From contig CAZCBN010000056.1 in the NCBI GenBank assembly GCA_964496975.1, forward strand, positions 1 through 19,502: a DNA stretch of 19,502 nucleotides, in the 5' to 3' direction. Every line of letters begins with the position of its first letter. Position 1 is the first letter of the stretch. The notes under the pieces were generated by a model. It did no database searches and was not told the origin of the DNA. It worked only from the letters and a program-made list of their open reading frames with translations. The DNA is from CAZCBN01 sp964496975 (GTDB lineage Bacteria; Planctomycetota; Phycisphaerae; Phycisphaerales; UBA1924). A program made the translations under genes and the position numbers. Below are positions 14,078-19,502 of the stretch, in pieces.

Positions 14078-14692
14078 ATGTCGGTTCGGTATCAGACGGT
14101 GCTGTTGTTCGGCGCGCCCGGTGTGGGGAAGGGGACGCAGGGGAAGATCCTGGCGGAGATCCCCGGGTTTTACCACATGTCGACGGGGGACATGTTCCGG
14201 ACGCTGGACGTCCACACGGGGATGGGCCGGGAGATCATGGGGTACATGTCGCGCGGGGAGCTGGTGCCGGATGAGCTGACGATCCGGCTCTGGCGCGAGA
14301 ACGTGCGGGCGCGGTCGGTGCTCGGGCTGTACAAGCCGCACCAGGACCTGCTGATCCTGGACGGCATCCCGCGGAACCCGCAGCAGGCGCGGCTGATTGA
14401 AGAAGACTGCGACGTGCTGGCGGTGATCCACCTGGTGAGCACGAACCGGGAGGAGATGGTGAAGCGGCTGCAGCGGCGGGCGCTGAAGGAGAACCGGCAG
14501 GACGACGCGAAGGAGAGCGTGATCCGGCACCGCTGGGAGGTGTACGACCGGGAGACGCGGCCCGTGCTGGAGTATTACCCGGCGGGGACGATCCGCGAGG
14601 TGGACGCGGTGGGCTCGCCGGCGTCGGTGCTGCAGCACGTGCTGGAGCAGGTGGTGCCGGTTCAGGATGCGCACTTCAACCGCGAGGACTGA
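14078..14692 (+). CDS. adk: Adenylate kinase family protein (short-LID nucleoside monophosphate kinase)
   Basis: It probably interconverts ATP + AMP and 2 ADP. The 204-residue product has the P-loop GAPGVGKGT (12-20), the NMP-binding segment HMSTGDMFR (33-41), LDGIPRNPQQ (94-103; DGFPRT in most Adk) and RQDDAKESVIRHR (140-152), the arginine-containing LID/core region. It lacks the long zinc-type LID insertion, so it is a short form. Substitutions in the DGFPRT motif mean another NMP substrate, for example UMP/CMP, cannot be excluded. The ATG at 14078 is chosen because the P-loop begins 11 residues later. Frames extending upstream cross the promoter-like region and terminator and are not coding. 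The gene is followed 43 bp later by a pseudopilin gene. Confidence 0.85.
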   Translation: MSVRYQTVLLFGAPGVGKGTQGKILAEIPGFYHMSTGDMFRTLDVHTGMGREIMGYMSRGELVPDELTIRLWRENVRARSVLGLYKPHQDLLILDGIPRNPQQARLIEEDCDVLAVIHLVSTNREEMVKRLQRRALKENRQDDAKESVIRHRWEVYDRETRPVLEYYPAGTIREVDAVGSPASVLQHVLEQVVPVQDAHFNRED

Positions 14693-14735
14693 GGCGGGCC
14701 CCGGCGGTCGCCCGAGTCACGGGCGGGAGAGCGCG

Positions 14736-15593
14736 ATGCGTGCAGGTGCGGGCGGATCGGCGGCAGCGGCGCGGCGGCGGGGTGGGTTCACGCTCATCGA
14801 GCTGCTGGTGGTGATCGCGGTGGTGGCGTTGCTGATCGCGGTGCTGCTGCCGGCGCTGGGCGGGGCGAGGCGGTCGGCGCGGGAGGTGGCGTGCCTGGCG
14901 CAGGTGCGCGGGCTGATGGCGGCGACGACGCTCTACCTCGATGACTTCAAGGGCGCCCTGCCGCAGCGGACGGTGGACGTGGGCGGGCCGCGGCCGGTGG
15001 TGATCGGGGCGCTCTTCGGGGGCAAGCGGGGGTCGCTGCCGTTCCCGCCGCCGTTTGACTTTGGGATCAACAGCGTGGGGGCGGCGTCGCGTCCGCTGAA
15101 CGCGTACGTGCTCTCCACGCAGCCGGTGGACGACACGCCGCCGGCGGCGATCGTGGAGGTGGAGGCGTTCTTTTCGCCGATCGACGCGGGGGGCGAGATC
15201 GCGCCGGGGGTCGGGGTGGAGTCGCTCTACAACGCGCTGGGGTCGAGCTACACGCTGAACGACCACGCGCCGGACGACACGGGGGAGATGGAGCGGTACC
15301 CGACGCTGGTGCCGGCGAACGGGGGCGTCATGCCGCCGGTGCGGGACGCGACGCGGACGTGGGTGATCGGCACGCACCCGATGTACAACTTTGACGATGG
15401 GCAGTACGCGGCGGAGCAGGGGCGGCGGATGCTGTGGTTCAACGGGGGCGTGCCGCCGGCGGAAGCGAACGTGGCGTTTTTGGACGGGCACGCGGAGGGT
15501 GGGGTGGAGGTGCCCCTGGACCGGAGCGGGCCGGCGTGGACGTCGGAGCGGCTGACGTATCTGGCGGACGAGACGCGGCCGCCGGCGCGGTGA
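14736..15593 (+). CDS. Type II secretion/type IV pilin-like pseudopilin with H-X9-DG-like C-terminus (planctomycete family)
   Basis: A class III prepilin signal, RRRGGFTLIELLVVIAVVAL, is cut by prepilin peptidase between G17 and F18, leaving the conserved Glu at mature position 5 and one hydrophobic helix (residues 18-40). Next comes CLAQVRGLMAATTLYLDDFKGALP, the usual first globular helix of planctomycete and verrucomicrobial prepilin-type proteins. Near the end, ANVAFLDGHAE is the C-terminal motif of these families (DUF1559-like/H-X9-DG). The product has 285 residues. The ATG at 14736 has a GGGAGA ribosome-binding site 6 nt upstream. Such proteins are very abundant in planctomycetes and their individual roles are unknown; this one may be exported and surface-associated. 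It converges on the next gene with a 36-bp gap. Confidence 0.88.
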   Translation: MRAGAGGSAAAARRRGGFTLIELLVVIAVVALLIAVLLPALGGARRSAREVACLAQVRGLMAATTLYLDDFKGALPQRTVDVGGPRPVVIGALFGGKRGSLPFPPPFDFGINSVGAASRPLNAYVLSTQPVDDTPPAAIVEVEAFFSPIDAGGEIAPGVGVESLYNALGSSYTLNDHAPDDTGEMERYPTLVPANGGVMPPVRDATRTWVIGTHPMYNFDDGQYAAEQGRRMLWFNGGVPPAEANVAFLDGHAEGGVEVPLDRSGPAWTSERLTYLADETRPPAR

Positions 15594-15629
15594 GCGGGAG
15601 CGCCTGCCGGTGCGCCGTGGGGAGCGTGC

Positions 15630-16988
15630 CTAAGGCCTGCCGCGCACGGGGGTGCTGGAGAGGCCGAAGAAGATGTTCTGGCCGGCGCAGGCGGGCAGCC
15701 CGGGCTCGGCGGAGACGCCGAAGAAGACGGCGCCGCCGTAGGACGCGACGGGCAGGGGCGGGTGCAGGTGGAAGGAAATCGGCACGAGCAGGTGCAGCTC
15801 GTCGTGGTTGCCGAAGAAGGGCCAGCGCTGGTTGACGGGCGGGGCCTTTGAGCTGCGCGAGCGCATGCGGCGGACGTCGACGGGGATCCACCCGCCGAAG
15901 ACCTCGTCGCCCCGGGCCTTGGCGGCCTCGTCGTAGAGGTAGAACTCGGCGTAGGCGGTGAGCGCGAAGGCTCCGGCGCGGCGTTGGCCGACGCGGATGT
16001 CGTTGCTCTCTTCGTCGAACTCTTCGTACACGGCGACGAGGCGGGCGGGCAGGCCCGTGGCCCGCATGAGGCCGACGAGGAGCGCGGTGGCTTCCAAGTC
16101 GGTGCCGCGGCCCTGCTCGTAGGCGGTGACCGCGCCGTCCAGAAGAAAGCCCGAGAAGGAGAAGACGTCGGCGTTGCCGGCGATGTAGCCCTGGGCGATC
16201 TGCACGCGGTCGATGACGCCGGCGGTGAGGATCTTCGCGAGCAGGACGGGGGGGAGGGTGCGCGGGTCTCGTCCGCCCAGCATGTCGCGGGCGATGCCGA
16301 CGAGGTTGCCCTCGCCCTCGGGGCGCTGGGGGACGTAGTCCACGCCGAACTGCGTCTGGAACCAGGAGGCGGCCTCGGGGGGCCAGCCGTTGGTGGGCCA
16401 CGGGATGGAGAGCGCGGCCTGCTCGTCAAAGATGGTGTCCCAGCAGCGGTGGCGCGTGGTGACCTCGAGCGCGATGTCGGTGACGGGGCGGGTGTTGGAG
16501 GTCTCGAAGCTGAGGTAGGGGGACATGCCGACGGCGGCGGTGATGGGTCGGATGGCCGTGGGCACGGGCTGGCCGCCGAAGACGAGGCGGCCCGAGAAGA
16601 AGTCGGCGGCCTCGGTGGCGGAGGCCGCGGACGTGCGCACGACGGGCCAGACGACGCGGAACTCGTCGAACTGCCACGCCTCGCTGGCGCCGATGCCGGA
16701 TGTGACACCGGTGCCGACGATGCAGGACAGGATCTGGATGCGCGTCGTGAGCGTCCAGTCGTCGGGGTTGACGTAGCGGAGGTGGGGCGCGGAGGGCGGC
16801 TTGATGTCGGCCGGCTGGGCGGCGGCCGGGCTGAGGGCCACACCCGCGGCGACGGCGGCGGCGGTCACGGCCGCGAGCAGCCCGGCCGCGGGCGACGCGG
16901 GGGCCCGGGCCGGCTTCGTCGCGGACCGCGGCGGCAGCGACACCCGGGACGCGGTGACGGGCGGCGGGATGTGGGGGGCGGGGTGCAT
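15630..16988 (-). CDS. Secreted transglutaminase-like protein, apparently lacking the catalytic Cys and His
   Basis: The 452-residue product has an Ala-rich N-terminal export signal (helix about 35-57, possible cleavage after AAAQ). A middle region begins HLRYVNPDDWTLTTRIQI, followed by a transglutaminase-like core at about 290-375. There GTDLEATALLVGLMRATGLPARLVAVYEE corresponds to the GxCxxxAxLxxAxxRAxGIPAR signature, TAYAEFYL to HAWVEVY, and GWIPVD to GWVPLD. By this alignment the nucleophilic Cys is Asp297 and the catalytic His is Thr344, while Asp371 remains, so peptidase or crosslinking activity is unlikely. The ATG at 16988 has an AGGAGC ribosome-binding site (17003-16998). The role is unknown; a non-catalytic cell-envelope binding domain is one possibility. 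It is divergent from fumC. Confidence 0.7.
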   Translation of the reverse strand: MHPAPHIPPPVTASRVSLPPRSATKPARAPASPAAGLLAAVTAAAVAAGVALSPAAAQPADIKPPSAPHLRYVNPDDWTLTTRIQILSCIVGTGVTSGIGASEAWQFDEFRVVWPVVRTSAASATEAADFFSGRLVFGGQPVPTAIRPITAAVGMSPYLSFETSNTRPVTDIALEVTTRHRCWDTIFDEQAALSIPWPTNGWPPEAASWFQTQFGVDYVPQRPEGEGNLVGIARDMLGGRDPRTLPPVLLAKILTAGVIDRVQIAQGYIAGNADVFSFSGFLLDGAVTAYEQGRGTDLEATALLVGLMRATGLPARLVAVYEEFDEESNDIRVGQRRAGAFALTAYAEFYLYDEAAKARGDEVFGGWIPVDVRRMRSRSSKAPPVNQRWPFFGNHDELHLLVPISFHLHPPLPVASYGGAVFFGVSAEPGLPACAGQNIFFGLSSTPVRGRP

Positions 16989-17226
16989 CAGCCTGGTGCT
17001 CCTGTCGCCTCGGGGAAGCGTAGGGGGGCGGGTGTCGGGCGGGGCTCGGCGGGGTCGGGCGGGGTCTCGCGGGGGCAGCGGGGTCGGGCGGGCGAGGGCG
17101 ACGCCCATCGGTCCGCGGGGGCCGGGGCGGATAGCGGCGGTATAGTCGAGAAGTTGCAGCGATACCCCTTGGGGGGTGCCGGCCGGGTCCGGCTGGAATC
17201 GGGTCCCGGGGGTAAGGAGACGCTCC
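16989..17226. promoter_or_regulatory. Divergent intergenic region between the transglutaminase-like gene and fumC
   Basis: On the plus strand TATAGT (17141-17146) is a good -10-like hexamer 80 bp before the fumC start, without a clear -35. On the minus strand TACGCT (17022-17017) is a weaker candidate. The fumC leader holds two small GC hairpins (ACCCC-TT-GGGG near 17163 and GCCGG...CCGGC near 17178) and an AAGGAG ribosome-binding site at 17214-17219. No T-rich terminator or known riboswitch fold was recognised. Confidence 0.4.
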
Positions 17227-18774
17227 GTGGCGAACACGATGGCTGGCGCAGGTGGCGGGCTCGGGGGCGGGGGCGGCGGGACGCGCGTCGAGAAGGACTC
17301 GATGGGCGAGATGACCGTCCCCGCGGACGTGCTGTACGGCGCGAGCACGCAGCGGGCGGTGCTGAACTTCCCCGTGTCGGGCCGGCCCGTGCCGGACGCG
17401 GTGCTGCGGGCGTTCGGGCTGCTGAAGTCGGCGTGCGCGCACGCGAACGTGCAGCTCGGCAAGCTGGACCGCGAGCGGGCGGAGGCGATCTCCTCGGCGT
17501 GCGCGCTCGTCGCGGCGGGGCTGCCCGACCACGGCGGGCTTCCGCGGCACTTCCCGGTGGACATCTTCCAGACCGGGAGCGGCACCAGCACGAACATGAA
17601 CGCGAACGAGGTGATCGCGAACCTGATCTGCCAGGCCCGCGGGGCGGCGATCGGCAGCAGCAAAAAGGCCGAGTACATCGAGAAGGGCGGCGTGCACCCC
17701 AACGACCACGTCAACATGGGGCAGTCGAGCAACGACACGTTCCCCACGGCGATGCACATCGCCGCGGCGGTCGCCATCAAGGACGACCTGCTGCCCGCGC
17801 TGGACCGGCTCGAGGCCTCGCTGAAGGCGAAGTCGCGGGAGTGGGACAGCGTGGTGAAGATCGGCCGGACGCACCTGCAGGACGCGACGCCGATCCGCCT
17901 GGGGCAGGAGTTCAGCGGGTATGCGGCGCAGGTGTCGCACGGCAAGGAGCGGCTGCACCGGGCCCTGCACGTGCTCGGAGAGCTTGCGATCGGCGGGACG
18001 GCCGTCGGCACGGGCATCAACACGCACCCGCGGTTCGCCTCGCTGGTGGCGGCGGAGCTGACGCACGCCACGGGCGTTCACTTCCGGGAAGCGCCGAACC
18101 ACTTTGAGGCGCAGCACGCGAAGGACGGATTTGTCGAGGTGTCGGGCGATCTGAAGACGATCGCGGTGAGCCTGAGCAAGATCGCGTCGGACATCCGGCT
18201 GATGGGGTGCGGGCCGCGGTGCGGCATCGGGGAGCTTCGGCTGCCGGCGGTGCAGCCGGGCAGCAGCATCATGCCCGGGAAGGTGAACCCGGTGATCTGC
18301 GAGTCGGCGGTGATGGTGTGCTGCCAGGTGATCGGCAACGACGCGACCATCACCACCGCGGGGCTCGGGGGCGTGGGCGGCATCCTGGACCTGCACGTCG
18401 CGATGCCGGTGATGGCGGCGGCGCTGCTGGACTCGATCGGCCTGCTGGCCGGGGCGAGCCGCATGTTTGTCGACAACCTGCTGGACGGCCCGGCCGACGC
18501 GCCGAACCCCGACGGCTCGATCGGCCTGCAGCCCGACCGCGAACGCTGCGCCGGGCTGATCGAGGGGAGCCTGATGATGGTGACGAGCCTGGCGCCCGTC
18601 ATCGGGTACGACAAGGCGGCCAAGCTGGCGGGCCAGGCGTACGCCGAGAACAAGACGATCCGCCAGCTCGTGCTGGAGCAGAATCTGGTGCCGGCCGCCC
18701 AGCTCGACGAGTTGCTCGAGCCGCGCAGCATGACCGAGCCCAGCGACAAGGTGCTGGCCGGCGGCGGGGGCTGA
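17227..18774 (+). CDS. fumC: Class II fumarate hydratase
   Basis: It catalyses the reversible hydration of fumarate to malate in the TCA cycle as an oxygen-stable, iron-free homotetramer. The 515-residue product has the fumarase/aspartase motifs in order: QTGSGTSTNMNANEV (115-129), HPNDHVNMGQSSND (157-170), GRTHLQDATPI (213-223, with the His that distinguishes fumarase from aspartase, which has GRTQLQ) and GSSIMPGKVNP (345-355, the flexible SS loop with the catalytic serine). It is longer than the usual 460-470 residues because of a Gly-rich N-terminal leader and small insertions. The GTG at 17227 is chosen for the AAGGAG ribosome-binding site 7 nt upstream; an ATG at 17239 is the alternative. 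It is followed by a 10-bp repeat, with no intrinsic terminator visible. Confidence 0.95.
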   Translation: MANTMAGAGGGLGGGGGGTRVEKDSMGEMTVPADVLYGASTQRAVLNFPVSGRPVPDAVLRAFGLLKSACAHANVQLGKLDRERAEAISSACALVAAGLPDHGGLPRHFPVDIFQTGSGTSTNMNANEVIANLICQARGAAIGSSKKAEYIEKGGVHPNDHVNMGQSSNDTFPTAMHIAAAVAIKDDLLPALDRLEASLKAKSREWDSVVKIGRTHLQDATPIRLGQEFSGYAAQVSHGKERLHRALHVLGELAIGGTAVGTGINTHPRFASLVAAELTHATGVHFREAPNHFEAQHAKDGFVEVSGDLKTIAVSLSKIASDIRLMGCGPRCGIGELRLPAVQPGSSIMPGKVNPVICESAVMVCCQVIGNDATITTAGLGGVGGILDLHVAMPVMAAALLDSIGLLAGASRMFVDNLLDGPADAPNPDGSIGLQPDRERCAGLIEGSLMMVTSLAPVIGYDKAAKLAGQAYAENKTIRQLVLEQNLVPAAQLDELLEPRSMTEPSDKVLAGGGG

Positions 18775-18776
18775 GC

Positions 18777-18816
18777 GGGCGTGAACGGGTCTGAACGGGC
18801 CTGAACGGGGCCGAAC
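18777..18816 (+). repeat. 10-bp tandem repeat just after fumC, four copies
   Basis: Four consecutive decamers of the form GGGCCTGAAC (18777-18786, 18787-18796, 18797-18806, 18807-18816) differ by one to three bases. They begin right after the fumC stop codon. The period is not a multiple of three, in line with a non-coding location. Confidence 0.8.
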
Positions 18817-18912
18817 CGGGTGGCCGTGCGGCGTGGCGTCTGGGAAGCCGGGCGGCCTGGCAACCGGGGCGGGTGTGGGCTGGCCCGCGCACGGCGGCGT
18901 CGGCGGGGGCGG

Positions 18913-18918
18913 TAGGCT
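18913..18918 (+). promoter_or_regulatory. Possible -10 element of the tRNA gene
   Basis: TAGGCT ends 8 bp before the first base of the tRNA, near the distance expected if transcription starts close to the mature 5' end. No -35 box is recognisable. Confidence 0.4.
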
Positions 18919-18926
18919 TCCGCCGC

Positions 18927-18999
18927 GGCCCTGTAGCTCAGCGGTTAGAGCAAGCGACTCATAATCGCCCGGTCCCGGGTTCGAATCCCGGCGGGGCCA
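18927..18999 (+). tRNA. tRNA-Ile2 (CAT anticodon, lysidine type, reads AUA)
   Basis: The sequence folds into a full cloverleaf. It has a 7-bp acceptor stem with one T-G wobble, D stem GCTC/GAGC, anticodon loop CTCATAA with CAT at 18960-18962, a 5-nt variable loop, T stem CCGGG/CCCGG with loop TTCGAAT, and discriminator A at 18999. No CCA is encoded. The first pair is G1-C72 and the anticodon stem lacks three G-C pairs, so it is not an initiator. The CGACTCATAATCG arm is the same as in E. coli ileX, so I assign tRNA-Ile2, whose C34 is changed to lysidine by TilS; an elongator tRNA-Met is the alternative. The top anticodon-stem pair is an A27-C43 mismatch. Confidence 0.9.
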
Positions 19000-19043
19000 T
19001 TGCGGCGGGCGGGCCATGGTGGGCCGCGGCGAGGAGGACCACA

Positions 19044-19427
19044 TTGCCAAGCCCAAGGTCGCCCAACGCCGGAGAGTTCGCGGCGTGGTCGCTCGCGTGG
19101 AACGTTCCGGGCAGCCTGATCGGCGGGGTCGTTGTGGGCTGGGGGCTGGACGCGCTGCTCGGGACGCGGCCCATCGGGATGATCGTGGTGGGCGTGGTCG
19201 GGCTTGTCTGGGGCCTGGTGCGGTTCATGCGCGGGGCGGGCGCCCTGAACCGCCGCCCCACCCCCCCGCGGGTGTCGGGCGGCGGGCCGTCCGCGACACG
19301 TCCACGCGACGGAATGGCGGCGACGACCTCTCGGCGCACGCCGCCCATGGGGCCCGGTTCGGAACGGGGTTCGGAGCCGGGTTCGGCGCCGGGTTCGGGG
19401 CGAGAGCCGGGGTCGGGGCAGGCCTGA
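19044..19427 (+). CDS. AtpZ/AtpI-family small membrane protein (F0F1 ATP synthase-associated)
   Basis: The 127-residue protein has two transmembrane helices (about 21-38 and 43-62) around GVVVGWGLDALLGTRPIGMIVV. This G..LD..LGT.P pattern is typical of AtpZ-like proteins encoded first in ATP synthase operons and proposed to help c-ring assembly or Mg2+ transport. The start is a TTG at 19044, chosen because a near-perfect AGGAGG ribosome-binding site (19032-19037) lies 6 nt upstream and the family's N-terminal region follows. The C-terminal half is disordered and ends in a Gly/Ser/Pro repeat encoded by a 12-bp tandem repeat. The rest of the operon (atpB and following) would lie beyond the right edge. 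The family call rests on hydropathy plus the short motif. Confidence 0.75.
   Translation: MPSPRSPNAGEFAAWSLAWNVPGSLIGGVVVGWGLDALLGTRPIGMIVVGVVGLVWGLVRFMRGAGALNRRPTPPRVSGGGPSATRPRDGMAATTSRRTPPMGPGSERGSEPGSAPGSGREPGSGQA
19356..19403 (+). repeat. 12-bp tandem repeat in the tail of the AtpZ-like gene, four copies
   Basis: Four dodecamers starting GGTTCGG (19356-19367, 19368-19379, 19380-19391, 19392-19403) encode a four-residue GSEP-like repeat. The period keeps the frame; units differ at a few bases. Confidence 0.8.
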
Positions 19428-19502
19428 CGGCGGCGGGGCCGCGTGGCGGTGGGCATGCCCCGGGCACGTCCGCGGCAGTGAGCGGGCGATGGCCGGGGCG
19501 GG
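19428..19502. other. Window end after the AtpZ-like gene; no gene assigned
   Basis: Possible starts (GTG at 19479, ATG at 19489) lie too close to the edge, and without a clear ribosome-binding site, to decide where the next gene begins. Confidence 0.5.

Noticed and set aside
17147..17226. Riboswitch in the fumC leader
   Set aside because: Only two short GC hairpins are visible, matching no known riboswitch core, and 80 nt is short for one.
18927..18999. Initiator tRNA-Met
   Set aside because: It has a paired G1-C72 and no run of three G-C pairs in the anticodon stem; its anticodon arm is that of tRNA-Ile2.

Overview
The window is very GC-rich bacterial DNA. It looks like a member of the Planctomycetota, probably a Phycisphaerae-like lineage, and probably comes from a draft or metagenome assembly. 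Three features point that way: a prepilin-type protein with an FLDGHAE-type C-terminal motif, an hpnCDE squalene module in a non-proteobacterial setting, and a tRNA with no encoded CCA. The phylum is an inference, because no rRNA or other decisive marker is present.

Layout. Positions 1-3370 on the minus strand carry hpnC-hpnD-hpnE, three genes overlapping by a few bases that convert farnesyl diphosphate to squalene; hpnE runs off the left edge. A 118-bp divergent gap separates them from a plus-strand run at 3489-10740: ispH (last step of the MEP isoprenoid pathway), rlmN (23S rRNA/tRNA m2A methyltransferase), a TIGR02206/YwaF-like membrane protein, a WecA/TagO-type polyprenyl-phosphate sugar-1-phosphate transferase and a large O-antigen-ligase-like protein. 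These five genes overlap or are separated by at most 22 bp and look like one operon. They link isoprenoid supply (IspH) to two users of it: squalene synthesis across the divergent gap, and polyprenyl-linked surface polysaccharide assembly downstream.

Positions 10741-11725 form a gene-poor, repeat-rich leader with a 21-bp tandem array broken by 100 Ns. Then come a stand-alone fusA (EF-G), a strong intrinsic terminator, a short adenylate kinase and a type II pseudopilin-like protein. The pseudopilin gene converges on a minus-strand secreted protein with a transglutaminase-like fold that seems to lack the catalytic Cys and His. fumC (class II fumarase) is divergent from that gene. It is followed by a tRNA-Ile2 (CAT anticodon) and an AtpZ-like small membrane protein that probably opens an ATP synthase operon beyond the right edge.

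There are two assembly gaps (8371-8380 and 11106-11205). The first is directly followed by a near-perfect Illumina Nextera/Tn5 adapter sequence inside the O-antigen ligase gene, so that gene model is unreliable around 8371-8421. I saw no convincing new defence, mobile or biosynthetic system. The most interesting biological signals are the short in-frame repeat insertions in rlmN, the multi-period tandem repeats before fusA, the probable transglutaminase pseudoenzyme, and the ispH / hpnCDE divergent arrangement.
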